A stretch of DNA of 64,000 nt from Massilia frigida (GCF_011682175.1 NZ_WHJG01000001.1:186001-250000); one strand, 5' to 3'; positions 35,676 to 45,976 are shown, counted from the first letter of the stretch. The notes: a model not told the origin generated them from the letters alone. Translations and numbers: made by a program.

Positions 35676-37904
35676 CTACCAGATCGGCCCGAGGAACAGG
35701 TACAGGGTGCCGCTGCCGTGCAGGGTCTTGCCGGCCCCCATATACGCCGGCCCGAAGCGCGTATCGACCGACAGGAAGCCGCTCACGGCTTGCTTGAAGG
35801 GCGAGCCGCTCTGCGCCGCGTGTTCTTGCTGGCGGTCGAAGGCGCCGCCGGCTTCCAGCGAAAACCCGGCGCGCACGGTGCCGCCCAGGGTCACGGGCAA
35901 GGCGCCGATACGGCGCGCCATCACCAGCCGGGCGAAGGCGATGCGGCTGCCTTCCACCGATTCCGCCATCGAGCCGGACAGGCGTAAAAAACCGCCCAGG
36001 TTGAGCGGCGCGACGCCGCTGCTGGCGAGCGCGTATTCGCCGTACACGTGGCCAGCCCAGTCGCGCGTGCGGAAGGCGCTCATGCCCTGCAGGGAAAACT
36101 GCGCCATCGCGCCGGTGCCGTCGGCCCCGCTGCCCATGCCCGCCAGCTCGGCATCGAGCAGGTAGCCGCGGCTGGGAAAGCCGAGCGAGTCGAGCGTGTC
36201 GACCCGGTAGCGCATGAAATGATAGGTATTGGCCACGTGCTTGCCGCTCGCTTCCTCGGGGATCACGACGCGCGCGCCCAGGCTCTGGCGCACCACGCCG
36301 CCTTGCACATCGCCCCAGGTGCCCAGTTCGCGCCCCACCACGAAGCGCACCGAACGCTGCGAGAAGGCGTAGCGGCTGTCGCGCCGTCCCGCCTTGAACA
36401 GGTCGACCGAACTCGAACCGTACTCGGCCTGGGGCGCCACGTACCAGGGCGAACCGGCGCCGAGCGGCTGGTGGAATTGCACCCCGATGCCGCGCTCCTC
36501 GCCGATCTGGGCGCGGGTGCGCAATTCGCCGCCCCAGGGGTTCATCGACGAGCGGACGTGCATCACTTTCAGGGCGAAGCGGTTGGCGTCGTCGAAGTCG
36601 CTGCCCAGTTCCAGGCCCACGCGCAGGCGGCTGTTGGTCCAGGATGCTTCCGTGGCGCGGATCGCGACCGCGCGCTGGCCGCCCTCGTCCTCGATATCGG
36701 TTTCGACCCGTTCCAGGTCGCCGCGTCCGTACAGGCTGTTGGCGGCGCGCCGCACCTGCTCGCGCGTGAGCGTCTGTCCCTGCGCCAGGCCGGACTGCAC
36801 CTGCAGGATTTTCGGGTTGATGCGCCCGCTGCTCTCGACCTTGACCTCGGCCAGCGGCAGCGCCGTGTCCGACAGCGGCGGCGTGGCCAGCCGGTTGTTT
36901 TCGAACAGCGCGTACTCGCTGGCCGGCAGCGCCAGCGCCGCCAGGCGCTGCGACAGTTCGCGCGTGGCCTGCTCGCCGCCCTTGATGGCGCTGTCGATAT
37001 GGCGGAAATCCAGAAAGCTGATGCCGCTCAGTTCCGGCGAAATGAGCACGTCGCCGGGACCGAGTTCCCTGATCGAGCGCTGCACGTTCTGTTCGGTCAG
37101 GATATTGATCATCTGCTGCGCCACGCCGAGCGCGCTGCCGAGGTTTTTCTCGGGCGCCAGCGGGGTGCCGACGTTGACCGCGATGACGACGTCGGCGCCC
37201 ATCTTGCGCGCCAGGTCGATCGGCAGGTTACGCACCAGGCCGCCGTCGACCACCAGGCGCTGGTTCACGCGCACCGGCGCGAACACGCCCGGCACCGCGA
37301 GCGAGGCGCGCATGGTCAGGAACAGCGGGGTGTCGACCAGGTCGACCAGGTCGCCGGTGACCAGGTCGGAGGCGACCGAGCGGAACGGCAGGCTGAGCTG
37401 ATTGACCGGGCGGTCGCGCGTGCCGGCCGGCAGCAGGCGCGCCAGGGCAAGTTCGAGCGCGGCATTGCCGGCGGCCGCAGGCGGCAGCGACAAGCCGTCG
37501 CGGTGCAGGCCGAATTCGATGCGCGACGGCAGCAGCACGTCTTCTTCGCGGCGCCGGAATTCCAGGTCTTCGCGCGCCGGGCGGTCGGCCACCACCCGGT
37601 CCCAGTCGGTCAGGCGCGCCATCTGTTCCAGGTCGGACACCGAGGAGCCGGCCGCGTAGGCGCCGCCGATCACGCTGCCCATGCTGGTGCCGACCACGAT
37701 ATCGACCGGCACGCGCAGTTCGCGCAGCACGCGCAGCACGCCGATGTGGGCAAAGCCGCGCGCGCCGCCGCCCGAGAGCACCAGCGCCACGCGCGGACGG
37801 GCCGCGCCGGGCGCCGCCGCAAGCGCAGCAGGATCCTGGGCCAGCGCCGCGCCGGCCGGCCAAGCCAGGGCGCAGGCAGCGGCCAGGATGCGCAAACGCT
37901 TCAT
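35676..37904 (-). CDS. Patatin-like phospholipase with POTRA and outer-membrane barrel (type Vd-like)
   Basis: 742 residues with a signal peptide (AAACALAWPAGAALAQ). The patatin domain has the oxyanion loop SGGGARGFAHIGVL (44-57), the nucleophile Ser74 in GTSMGS and Asp220 in VDGGLVRN, so the Ser-Asp dyad is intact. A POTRA-like segment (ILQVQSGLAQGQTLTREQVR, about 360-420) and a roughly 320-residue C-terminal barrel ending LYLFLGPIW follow. This is the PlpD/type Vd architecture: an esterase or lipase attached to its own outer-membrane pore. It starts 7 bp after gspC and may be the last gene of the type II secretion operon. Confidence 0.92.
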   Translation of the reverse strand: MKRLRILAAACALAWPAGAALAQDPAALAAAPGAARPRVALVLSGGGARGFAHIGVLRVLRELRVPVDIVVGTSMGSVIGGAYAAGSSVSDLEQMARLTDWDRVVADRPAREDLEFRRREEDVLLPSRIEFGLHRDGLSLPPAAAGNAALELALARLLPAGTRDRPVNQLSLPFRSVASDLVTGDLVDLVDTPLFLTMRASLAVPGVFAPVRVNQRLVVDGGLVRNLPIDLARKMGADVVIAVNVGTPLAPEKNLGSALGVAQQMINILTEQNVQRSIRELGPGDVLISPELSGISFLDFRHIDSAIKGGEQATRELSQRLAALALPASEYALFENNRLATPPLSDTALPLAEVKVESSGRINPKILQVQSGLAQGQTLTREQVRRAANSLYGRGDLERVETDIEDEGGQRAVAIRATEASWTNSRLRVGLELGSDFDDANRFALKVMHVRSSMNPWGGELRTRAQIGEERGIGVQFHQPLGAGSPWYVAPQAEYGSSSVDLFKAGRRDSRYAFSQRSVRFVVGRELGTWGDVQGGVVRQSLGARVVIPEEASGKHVANTYHFMRYRVDTLDSLGFPSRGYLLDAELAGMGSGADGTGAMAQFSLQGMSAFRTRDWAGHVYGEYALASSGVAPLNLGGFLRLSGSMAESVEGSRIAFARLVMARRIGALPVTLGGTVRAGFSLEAGGAFDRQQEHAAQSGSPFKQAVSGFLSVDTRFGPAYMGAGKTLHGSGTLYLFLGPIW

Positions 37905-37911
37905 GCGCGGC

Positions 37912-38511
37912 TTATTGGGTCGGCAGCTGATTGCCGGGGCCGACCACGGTGCGGTTCGGCGCCGGCATCTGCGGCGATGGCGATGGCGGCGCCGATGGCG
38001 GTTCCGGCGACAGGCCGGGGGCCGGCATCGGTTCGGATGGCGGCGGCGCCGGCTGCTGGTTCTGGGCGCCGTTGTTGCTCTGTGGCATAGCTATCGGCGC
38101 TGCCATGTCGGGACCGGCCTTGGCGTCGGTGGCCAGTTCGATGCGTTTCTCGACGCCGCCCTCGGACAGGGTGATATAGCGCGGGTAGACCGCGGTGACG
38201 GTCACGCCCGGAGCGATTTCCTTGCCCACCTTGAGCGCGCGCGGCGGCTGGCCGTCCGACACCAGGATGGCGACGCTGTCGCGCCCGGCCGAGACCACGC
38301 CGGTCAGCTGGTAATTGCTGACCACCACGGTGGCGGCCTGGCCACCGAACAGGGTGGCGGCGGCGTCCGGCGCGGGCACCGGATCGGGCACGCTGGCCAC
38401 GGCTACGATCGGGCGCTGATCGCCACGGATGAACTGCATGGCCCAGTAGGCGATCGAGGCCGACAGGAAGACCACGGCAATCAGGCTAACAACTATTGGC
38501 AAACGCTTCAT
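37912..38511 (-). CDS. gspC: Type II secretion protein GspC-like (no PDZ domain)
   Basis: Inner-membrane connector between the secretin and the inner-membrane platform. 199 residues: one N-terminal membrane segment (PIVVSLIAVVFLSASIAYWA) and a homology region with LFGGQAATVVVSNYQLTGVV and ALKVGKEIAPGVTVTAVY. In place of the C-terminal PDZ domain of E. coli/Vibrio GspC there is a Pro/Gln-rich tail of about 65 residues. The assignment rests on the HR domain and the operon position after gspF. Confidence 0.85.
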   Translation of the reverse strand: MKRLPIVVSLIAVVFLSASIAYWAMQFIRGDQRPIVAVASVPDPVPAPDAAATLFGGQAATVVVSNYQLTGVVSAGRDSVAILVSDGQPPRALKVGKEIAPGVTVTAVYPRYITLSEGGVEKRIELATDAKAGPDMAAPIAMPQSNNGAQNQQPAPPPSEPMPAPGLSPEPPSAPPSPSPQMPAPNRTVVGPGNQLPTQ

Positions 38512-38522
38512 TACATTCCTTT

Positions 38523-39743
38523 TTACCGCACCAGCTGATTGATTTCAATAATAGGCATCAGCACCGCGAGCACGATCAGCAGCACCACCACACCCATGGC
38601 CAGGATCAGCACCGGTTCGAGCAGGCCGGCGATGGTGAGCGTGCGCCGCTCCAGGTCCTGCTGCTGCGAATTGGCCGCCCGTTCCAGCATGGCGGGCAGT
38701 TCGCCGGTGATTTCGCCGGCGCGGATCATGTGGATCAGCATCGGCGGAAAGTGCTTCTGGGCCGACAGCGCGCGCGCCAGGCTGACACCTTCGCGCACGC
38801 TGGCGCTGGCCTGCTCGACCAGTTCCTTCATCGCCACGTTCGACAAGGTGTCGCGGCTGGTGTCGAGCGCGCGCAGGATCGGCACGCCCGAGCCGGTGGT
38901 GATGGCCAGGGTACTGGCGAAGCGCGCCGTGTTCAGGCTGCGCTCGAACTTGCCGTACACCGGGGCCGTCAGCAGCCAGGTGTGCCACTGGCGCTTGAGC
39001 ACTGGATTGCGCAGCGCGCGCCGCCACAGCCAGAATGCGGCCACCAGCAGGATCCCGGCGACGATGCCCCAGGCCCGCACGAAATTCGACACGGCCAGCA
39101 TCATGACGGTCAGCAGCGGCAGCTTTTGCTTGGTGTTGGCGAACACCGAGACGATCTGCGGCACCACGTAGGTGAGCAAGAAGATCACGATCGCGAACGC
39201 CACCACGGTCACGATGGCCGGGTAGGTAAACGCCAGGCGCACCTTCTGCACCAGCGCGTTGCGCCGTTCGATGTAGTCGGCCAGGCGCGAGAGCACGCGC
39301 GCCAGGTGGCCGATCTGCTCGCCCGAGGCGACCAGCGCCCGGTAGATGTCGGCAAAGTCGCGCGGATGGCGCGACAGGGCGTCGGAAAACGAGGCGCCGC
39401 CCATCACTTCCGAGCGGATCGAGGCCACCAGGTCGCGCACATACGGGCGCTCGGCCTGTTCCAGCAGCGCGGTAAACGCTTGTTCGAGCGGCAGGCCGGC
39501 TTCCAGCAGGCTGGCCAGCTGGCGCGTGAACAGCGCCAGTTCGACCTGCGACAGGCGCTCGCCGAAGCCGCGGCTTTTCTCGACCCCGGCGGCGTCGAGC
39601 TGGGCGGCGATGGCGTCGACCGTGAGCGGGGTCAGGCCCTGCAGGCGCAGGTCGGAACGGGCCGAACGGGCGCTGTCGGCGTTGACCACGCCCTTGCGGG
39701 TGGCGCCGTCGCCATCGACGGCTTCATAACGGAATGCGGGCAT
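38523..39743 (-). CDS. gspF: Type II secretion inner-membrane protein GspF
   Basis: Polytopic platform protein, 406 residues, with two cytoplasmic GspF domains and three membrane segments (for example AFTYPAIVTVVAFAIVIFLL and VLILAMGVVVLLIVLAVLMPI). MPAFRYEAVDGDGATRKGVV and LFTRQLASLLEAGLPLEQAF are family signatures. It follows gspE by 10 bp and precedes gspC by 11 bp. Confidence 0.96.
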   Translation of the reverse strand: MPAFRYEAVDGDGATRKGVVNADSARSARSDLRLQGLTPLTVDAIAAQLDAAGVEKSRGFGERLSQVELALFTRQLASLLEAGLPLEQAFTALLEQAERPYVRDLVASIRSEVMGGASFSDALSRHPRDFADIYRALVASGEQIGHLARVLSRLADYIERRNALVQKVRLAFTYPAIVTVVAFAIVIFLLTYVVPQIVSVFANTKQKLPLLTVMMLAVSNFVRAWGIVAGILLVAAFWLWRRALRNPVLKRQWHTWLLTAPVYGKFERSLNTARFASTLAITTGSGVPILRALDTSRDTLSNVAMKELVEQASASVREGVSLARALSAQKHFPPMLIHMIRAGEITGELPAMLERAANSQQQDLERRTLTIAGLLEPVLILAMGVVVLLIVLAVLMPIIEINQLVR

Positions 39744-39753
39744 CGTGGTCGGC

Positions 39754-41199
39754 CTAGTCCTTGGTCACGCGCAGCAATTCAGCCTGCGTGGTGGTACCGT
39801 TATCGAGCCAGCGCTGGCCATCTTCGCGCATGGTTTTCATGCCGCTGGCCTGGGCCGCCGTGCGGATCTCGGCTTCCGAGGCGCGGTTGTGGATCTGGGC
39901 GCTGATCTTGTCGTTCGTTTCGAGCAGCTCGTACACGCCGACCCGGCCGTGGTAGCCGGTGTGGCCGCACTTGTCGCAGCCGACCGCTTTCCATTGCCCC
40001 GTGCGGCCCTGCGGCGTTTCGACTTCGTCGCGCACCTTGCAGTGCTCGCAGAGTTTGCGCACCAGGCGCTGCGCCATCACGCCCAGCAGCGAGGACGACA
40101 GCAGGAACGGTTCGATCCCCATGTCGAGCAGGCGCGTAACAGCGGCGGCGGCATCGTTGGTGTGCAGGGTGGCCAGCACCAGGTGGCCCGTGAGGGAGGC
40201 CTGGACCGCGATCTGCGCCGTTTCCAGGTCGCGGATCTCGCCGATCATGATTACGTCCGGATCCTGGCGCAGGATCGCGCGCAGGGCCTTGGAAAAGCTC
40301 ATGTCGATGCGGGCGTTGACCTGGGTCTGGCCGACCCCGATCAGGTCGTACTCGATCGGGTCTTCCACGGTCAGGATATTGGTGGTCGACGCGTTCAGGC
40401 GGCTCAAGGCCGCGTACAGGGTGGTGGTCTTGCCGGAACCGGTCGGCCCGGTGACCAGCACGATGCCGTGCGGCTGGTTGATCAGTTCATCGAACTGCGG
40501 CAGCAGGGCGGCGTTCATGCCCAGCGACGACAGGTCGAGGCGGCCGGCTTCCTTGTCCAGCAGACGCAGCACGGCGCGCTCGCCGTGGCCGGTCGGCAGG
40601 GTCGAGACGCGCACGTCGACCGGTTTGCCGCCCACGCGCAGGGTGATGCGGCCATCCTGCGGCAAGCGCTTTTCGGCGATGTCGAGCTGGGCCATGATCT
40701 TGATACGCGAGATCAGCGAAGCGTGGATGGCCTTGCGCGGACGGACCACGTCGCGCAGGGAGCCGTCGATGCGAAAGCGCACCACGGACGTCTGCTCGAA
40801 CGGCTCGATGTGGATGTCGGAAGCGCCTTCGCGCAGCGACTGGGTCAGCAGCGCATTGATCATGCGGATCACCGGCGCGTCGTCTGACGATTCGAGCAAG
40901 TCTTCGATGGCCGGTACGTCTTGCAGCAGCTTGGTCAGGTCGAGGTCGGCATCGAATTCGTCGGCCACCTGCGAGGCGTCGCCGCCGGCGCCGGCGTAGG
41001 CGCTGGCAATGGCCGCTTCCAGGTCGGCCCGGTCCATCGAACGCAGCGCGATGCGTCCGAAACGGCGCGACACTTCGGCGATCGCCGCCGGCGCGGTGGC
41101 GCCCGAGACCCACACTTCGATCGGGTGCTCGCCATTGTCGGGCGAGCGCGCCAGCACGCCAAAATCGCGCGCGAAAGCGTAAGGTAAAAGATTGCTCAT
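39754..41199 (-). CDS. gspE: Type II secretion ATPase GspE
   Basis: Cytoplasmic ATPase that powers pseudopilus assembly, 481 residues. Walker [17 protein letters not shown], the Asp box [14 protein letters not shown] and the His box [14 protein letters not shown] are intact. The C-terminal zinc motif has two CxxC pairs (CEHC and CDKC). The N1 domain is short. It lies between gspD and gspF in the operon. Confidence 0.97.
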   Translation of the reverse strand: MSNLLPYAFARDFGVLARSPDNGEHPIEVWVSGATAPAAIAEVSRRFGRIALRSMDRADLEAAIASAYAGAGGDASQVADEFDADLDLTKLLQDVPAIEDLLESSDDAPVIRMINALLTQSLREGASDIHIEPFEQTSVVRFRIDGSLRDVVRPRKAIHASLISRIKIMAQLDIAEKRLPQDGRITLRVGGKPVDVRVSTLPTGHGERAVLRLLDKEAGRLDLSSLGMNAALLPQFDELINQPHGIVLVTGPTGSGKTTTLYAALSRLNASTTNILTVEDPIEYDLIGVGQTQVNARIDMSFSKALRAILRQDPDVIMIGEIRDLETAQIAVQASLTGHLVLATLHTNDAAAAVTRLLDMGIEPFLLSSSLLGVMAQRLVRKLCEHCKVRDEVETPQGRTGQWKAVGCDKCGHTGYHGRVGVYELLETNDKISAQIHNRASEAEIRTAAQASGMKTMREDGQRWLDNGTTTQAELLRVTKD

Positions 41200-41209
41200 C
41201 GGTCAGTCA

Positions 41210-43468
41210 TCACTTGGTCGCCGGGACCGGCTTGGCCGGGCGGTACATATTCACGTCGGCCGGGTTGAGCGCGGCCGGTGCGGCCACCGGACGCTCGGTG
41301 CTGCTGCCCGGGGCCGGGGCTGGCGTGGCGGGCGCGGGAACCGGGCGCGGCGGCACTGGCGCCATCGCGCCACCGGCCGGCGGCTGGCCGTTGGTCAGCG
41401 ACGGCAGCACCGGGGTGCCGTAGTCGGGCATGACGATGCTGTCCTTCGGTCCGCCCGTGGCCTGGCCGGCCGAGCGCATGAAGTCGTAGCGGTCGCTGGC
41501 GATGGCGTTGCTGTCTTCCTTGCTGCGCACGATCACCGGGCGCAGGAACACCATCAGGTTGGTCTTGCTGCGCTCACGCTTGCGGTACTTGAACAGATTG
41601 CCGAGCACGGGAATGTCGGCCAGGCCGCGCACCCGGTCTTCCCCGTCGCTGGTGTCGTCCGTGATCAGGCCGCCGAGCACGATGATCTGGCCATCGTCGG
41701 CGATCACATTATTTTCGATAATGCGCACGTTGGTGGTGACGCCCGCAGTCGAGGACGGTGCCGTCGTGTCCACGTTCGAGGTCTCGTGGTAGATCGACAT
41801 CTTGATGGTGCCGCCCTCGGAAATCTGCGGACGCACCTTGAGGGTCAGGCCGACATCCTTGCGCTCGATGGTCTGGAACGGGTTGCCGCTGGCGCCGCCG
41901 GTATTGGTGGTGAAGCTGCCGGTGATGATCGGCACGTTCTTGCCCACCTTGATGGTCGACAGCTCATTGTCGAGCGTGAGCATGTTCGGGGTGGACAGGA
42001 TATTGACGTTGCCCGTGTTTTGCATCGCATGCGCGATCGCACCGAGGCCAAGTTCGCCCGCGACCTGTTTGAACAGGCCGATGGTCAGCCCGGCGCCGGG
42101 CGTGGCGGCAACGCCCTTGCTGGCCAGCGCCAGCAGGTTGTTGCCCTGCGCCACGCCGACCGAATGCTGGATTGCGCCGACCCGGTAATTGCTGTTCTCC
42201 GTGCCCGTCAGGCCCAGCCATTGCACCCCGAATTCGGCCATGTTGGTGGCGTTCACTTCGACGATCAGCGATTCGATGTAGACCTGGGCGCGGCGCACGT
42301 CGAGCTGGTCGATGACGGCGCGCAGGTTGCGGTAGACCGCGTCCGGAGCGGTGATGATCAGGGTGTTGGTGGACGCGTCGGCCTGGATGAAGCCGGCCCC
42401 GCTGCCGCCACTGCCGCCACTGGTCTGGCTTTGCTGGGCCATGCTGTTGCCGGCGCCGCTGTTCTGGCTGTTGCTGTTCATATTGCTGTTGGAGGCACCG
42501 CCGCCGCTGGCCACGCTGCCGCCGCTGGTGCCCTGCTGCTGCTGGGGCAGGGCCGAGGAGTCGGACGAGACCACCGCGCGCAGGGTTTGCGCCAGCTTGG
42601 TGGCGTCGGCATTCTTCAGGTAGACCACGTGGACGTTGCCGGCCTGCGAGGTCGGCTGGTCCAGCTTGGAAATGAGCGACTTGGCCAGGTTGGCGCGCGC
42701 CGGCGATGGTGCGCGCAGCACCACCGCGTTGGTGCGCGGATCGGCCACCACCGAGATGCGGCCCGAATCGCCGCCGGCGCTCGGTTCCATCAGCTTGTTG
42801 ACCATGGTTGCCAGGTCCGAGGCGATCGCGTGGCGCACGGGAATCACGTCGAGGTCGGCCGCCACCGGGGCGTCGAGCGCGGCGACGATCTTGGCCAGGC
42901 GGCGCAGGTTGTCGGCGTAATCGGTGATGACCAGGCTGTTATTGCCCGGATTGGCCATGATCGAATTGTTCGGCGAAATGAGCGGACGCAGCACCGCGGT
43001 CAGGTTGGCCGCCGATTCGTGGCTCAGATGGAAAATCTGGGTGGCGATCTGGTCGCCCTTGACGCCGGAGCCGCCCACCCCGACCTGGGTCGGCGACGAT
43101 TGCAGTTTCGCTTCCGCTTCCGGCACCACCTTGGCAAAGCCATCGCCGGTGACGACCGCGTAGCCCTGCAGACGCAGCGCCGAGGTCAAGAGGCCAAAGG
43201 CCTGGGCCTTGGTGACCGGCTTTTCCGACGTCACGGTCAGGGTGCCCTTGACGCGCGGATCGATGATGAAGGTCATGCCGGTGTAATGGCCCACCGCCTT
43301 GATGACCGATTCGATGTCGGCGCCGACGAAATTGAGGGCGGCCGGAACGTCCTCGGCGGCCAGCGCGGGGCTTGGCGCCCCCGCGACCGAGCAGCACAGC
43401 AGGACGCCGGCGGCAATGCGGCGCAACGCCGGGGAAGGGAAAGTGCTCAGTGACTGTTTTTTCATCAT
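41210..43468 (-). CDS. gspD: Type II secretion secretin GspD
   Basis: Outer-membrane secretin, 752 residues, with a signal peptide (IAAGVLLCCSVAGAPSPALA). It has N0-N3 periplasmic domains (FVGADIESVIKAVGHYTGMT near the start) and the C-terminal secretin core containing VPIITGSFTTNTGG and VGLTLKVRPQISEGGTIKM. An unusually Ser/Gly/Asn/Gln-rich linker of about 50 residues lies near 310-365, inside the N3 region. The start overlaps the gspN stop by 4 bp. The C-terminus is Pro/Ala-rich, where a pilotin might bind. Confidence 0.97.
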   Translation of the reverse strand: MMKKQSLSTFPSPALRRIAAGVLLCCSVAGAPSPALAAEDVPAALNFVGADIESVIKAVGHYTGMTFIIDPRVKGTLTVTSEKPVTKAQAFGLLTSALRLQGYAVVTGDGFAKVVPEAEAKLQSSPTQVGVGGSGVKGDQIATQIFHLSHESAANLTAVLRPLISPNNSIMANPGNNSLVITDYADNLRRLAKIVAALDAPVAADLDVIPVRHAIASDLATMVNKLMEPSAGGDSGRISVVADPRTNAVVLRAPSPARANLAKSLISKLDQPTSQAGNVHVVYLKNADATKLAQTLRAVVSSDSSALPQQQQGTSGGSVASGGGASNSNMNSNSQNSGAGNSMAQQSQTSGGSGGSGAGFIQADASTNTLIITAPDAVYRNLRAVIDQLDVRRAQVYIESLIVEVNATNMAEFGVQWLGLTGTENSNYRVGAIQHSVGVAQGNNLLALASKGVAATPGAGLTIGLFKQVAGELGLGAIAHAMQNTGNVNILSTPNMLTLDNELSTIKVGKNVPIITGSFTTNTGGASGNPFQTIERKDVGLTLKVRPQISEGGTIKMSIYHETSNVDTTAPSSTAGVTTNVRIIENNVIADDGQIIVLGGLITDDTSDGEDRVRGLADIPVLGNLFKYRKRERSKTNLMVFLRPVIVRSKEDSNAIASDRYDFMRSAGQATGGPKDSIVMPDYGTPVLPSLTNGQPPAGGAMAPVPPRPVPAPATPAPAPGSSTERPVAAPAALNPADVNMYRPAKPVPATK

Positions 43469-44244
43469 TTAAACTCTAAGGCGATAGTTTTCTTGCCGTC
43501 AACCATTCGGCGCTGGCCCAATAAATTCAGGAGATTGCCCAGCGTTTCTTCATATCCATCGGCGGCCTGTGCCGTGCCGGAAAACTGGAAGCGGCCCTGG
43601 TTCAGGCTGCCCTTTCCCGCCAACAACAAGGCACCGCGTTCCGTCTTCAAATTCACGTTTGCCTGCTGGCCCTGCCAATCCATGGTCATCTTGTAGCTGC
43701 CCAGCACCTTGATCGGCGCCATGCGCGAGCCCATGTCATTCAATTCCAGGGTGGTCACCCCATCCACCGCCACCCCGCGTCCGGCCGGCGCGCGCGCCAG
43801 GCCCAGGGTGGTCCAGGACAGGCGCATGTCGCCCGAGAGCGCCAGCGTGTTGAGCGGCGCGCCCAGGCCGGCCAAGCCGCCCGCCGGCAGCAGCAGCGCG
43901 GACGGACTGACTTGCCACTGCGACCAGCTGCCCGTCAATGTGAGCGGCTGGGTCAGCGCCAGCGGATTGACCAGGGTCATGTCGACCTGGCCAAGCAGCG
44001 CCAGCGGCGACAAGGTCCAGGCGAAGCGCCCCGGCAGCAACGGCGTGACCGCCCCGCCCGGCCCGGGTGCGCCGCCGATAAAGGCCGAGCCGCGCCAAAG
44101 CGTACCCTGCGCATCCCCCAGAGTCAAACGCCCGCCGGTCTGGCGTTCGACCACGTCGCCCAGCCACGAAGCCGGCGCGAACGCCAGCACGGTGAGGGCC
44201 ACGGCCAGCACGATTGCGCCCAACCATAGCACGGCGCGCATCAT
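43465..44244 (-). CDS. gspN: Type II secretion protein GspN
   Basis: 259 residues with an N-terminal membrane anchor (VLWLGAIVLAVALTVLAF) and a periplasmic region typical of GspN (GDAQGTLWRGSAFIGG, FAWTLSPLALLGQVDMTL). GspN is an accessory part of the type II system, present in only some lineages. Four-base ATGA overlaps link it to both gspM and gspD. Confidence 0.9.
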   Translation of the reverse strand: MMRAVLWLGAIVLAVALTVLAFAPASWLGDVVERQTGGRLTLGDAQGTLWRGSAFIGGAPGPGGAVTPLLPGRFAWTLSPLALLGQVDMTLVNPLALTQPLTLTGSWSQWQVSPSALLLPAGGLAGLGAPLNTLALSGDMRLSWTTLGLARAPAGRGVAVDGVTTLELNDMGSRMAPIKVLGSYKMTMDWQGQQANVNLKTERGALLLAGKGSLNQGRFQFSGTAQAADGYEETLGNLLNLLGQRRMVDGKKTIALEFK

Positions 44245-44762
44245 CGCGAACCCGCATCCGTGGTCTGGCGCAAGGTGAAGCTGGCATCGACCTGGCCGGC
44301 CGGGGTCGAGGCCGTGATGGCCGCTTCCAGCACGCCGATGCGGTTTTCCAGGCGCTGCGCTTCAAGCCAGGCGAACAGATTGGAAAAGGCCACCCCGCTC
44401 ACTTGCACCTTGGCGTACTCGCCGGTCATGCTGAGCGACTCGGGCTTGATGCCGCGCGCCGTCAGGCTGGCCGAGAGCGTTTCGCGCGACATGGGCGTCA
44501 CTTGCGGCGGCGTCTGGCCGGACAAGGCGGCGGCAGTCTTGGCCAGCGCTTCGAGCTGGGCCTTCTGTTGCTTGAGCTGCGGCAATTCAGCGCGCAGCAG
44601 GGCACTGCCTTCCAGCGCCGGCGCCAGGAACAGCCCGTACACCAGCATCAGCCCCGCCAGGGCGCCGCCGATACCGAGGAACTTGCGCTCCTGCTCGGTG
44701 CGCGCCATCCAGTACAGCCCCACCTGGTCCTTGAGCCGGCTCACGGCGGTGAAGGCGCTCAT
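44241..44762 (-). CDS. gspM: Type II secretion protein GspM
   Basis: 173 residues, one membrane segment (FLGIGGALAGLMLVYGLFLAPAL) preceded by a short cytoplasmic part, then a coiled-coil stretch (LPQLKQQKAQLEALAKTAAA) and a periplasmic ferredoxin-like domain. It acts with GspL to dock GspE. Overlaps of 4 bp with gspL and gspN show translational coupling. Confidence 0.92.
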   Translation of the reverse strand: MSAFTAVSRLKDQVGLYWMARTEQERKFLGIGGALAGLMLVYGLFLAPALEGSALLRAELPQLKQQKAQLEALAKTAAALSGQTPPQVTPMSRETLSASLTARGIKPESLSMTGEYAKVQVSGVAFSNLFAWLEAQRLENRIGVLEAAITASTPAGQVDASFTLRQTTDAGSR

Positions 44763-45976
44763 GGCTTGGCTCCCGCAGTGCGCAGCAGCAAGGTATTGGC
44801 TCCCAGGTCGCTGACGTCGAGCTTGTACTTGCCCAAGGCCGGCTTGAGCGTGGCGGCCAGGGCCGGATCGGCGCCTTCGGGCTTGAGCTTGATGGTGGTG
44901 CTGCGCTCGCGGAAGGTGAGCGAAGCGAGCTCGGGCGGCTTGCCGAGGGTGCGCACGGCGTCGCCCAGGGCCGCGGCCTGGAAGGTGAATTCGTCGGGGC
45001 CGACCTGGCCCGAGGCGCCCCTGGCCTGGGCGATTTTCTGCTGCATCTGGCGTTCGAGGTTGTTACTGATGACCGTCTCCTTCGGATAGGCGGCGCGGAA
45101 AATCTGCACCATGCCCTGGCGCGTGTTGTCGGCTTCGCGCTTGAGGCGCAGCCATTCGTAATTCAGGCCGGCCAGGTTGACCACCATGGCCAGCAGGGCC
45201 AGGCGCACCGGCCACTTCCAGCGCTGCCAGTCGCGCGCCTTGGCGCCGGCCGCGCCCAGGCCGGGAACCAGGTCGAGGCTGGTGCTTTTCGAGCCGGCGA
45301 TCCAGTGGCTCCAGTGTTCGGCTTCGAGCGTGATGCCGGGCCCGGCCTCGGCGGCCAGGGCCTGGTACTCGCCCAGATGCTCTTGCGGCACGTACAGGGT
45401 CAGCGGGGTGTCGCCGGCCAGCGCGCGCACCGTTTGCAGGGCCATGGCCGGTTCGCCCGCCAGCGCCAGCCCCAGGCCGTGATACTGGCCGTGGCGGATG
45501 GTGATGCCGCCGCCATCGATGGCGGCGGCGGCGTGGCCCGGCTCCAGCGGCAGGCACAGCTGGGCGGGAAAGGCAGCCACCGCGCGCGCGCCCTGGGCCA
45601 GCACCGAGCGCACCAGCGCTTCGAGCCAGGCGCGCTGGGCCACGGCGATGGCGCGCAAGCCATCGGCGGCCGGGGCCGGGGCGGCCACCAGCACGCATTC
45701 CTCGGGGTCGCCCAGCACTTGTTCTTCGACCAGGTTGGGCAGCGCGGCGCGCAGGCGGGCCGCCGACAGCGGCGGCACCTTGACGTGCAGCAAGGTGACG
45801 TCGGCCGCAGCCAGCAGCAGTACCACGCGCCGGCTGGAGGCGATCAGCTCGCCCATGCCCTTGAGCACGCCATCGCCCTGCTGGATCAGCGCGCCACCGT
45901 CGGCGACCAGCGCGAAGCGGGCCAGGGCCCCTTCGCTGTCCGCCCTGGCCGGATGCCGGATATATAAAGTAGTCAA
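44759..45976 (-). CDS. gspL: Type II secretion protein GspL
   Basis: 405 residues. The cytoplasmic actin-like domain (VVLLLAAADVTLLHVKVPPL; LPNLVEEQVLGDPEECVLVA) binds GspE. A membrane segment lies near residue 255 (VRLALLAMVVNLAGLNYEWL), followed by a periplasmic domain. It overlaps gspM by 4 bp and is separated from gspK by 18 bp. Confidence 0.93.
   Translation of the reverse strand: MTTLYIRHPARADSEGALARFALVADGGALIQQGDGVLKGMGELIASSRRVVLLLAAADVTLLHVKVPPLSAARLRAALPNLVEEQVLGDPEECVLVAAPAPAADGLRAIAVAQRAWLEALVRSVLAQGARAVAAFPAQLCLPLEPGHAAAAIDGGGITIRHGQYHGLGLALAGEPAMALQTVRALAGDTPLTLYVPQEHLGEYQALAAEAGPGITLEAEHWSHWIAGSKSTSLDLVPGLGAAGAKARDWQRWKWPVRLALLAMVVNLAGLNYEWLRLKREADNTRQGMVQIFRAAYPKETVISNNLERQMQQKIAQARGASGQVGPDEFTFQAAALGDAVRTLGKPPELASLTFRERSTTIKLKPEGADPALAATLKPALGKYKLDVSDLGANTLLLRTAGAKP

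Noticed and set aside
36048-38090. A 680-codon plus-strand open frame
   Set aside because: Antisense to the patatin gene and gspC, with low-complexity Arg/Ala/Gln composition.
41192-43453. A 753-codon plus-strand open frame
   Set aside because: Antisense to gspD. Its Gly/His/Arg/Ala-rich composition is typical of GC-rich shadow frames.
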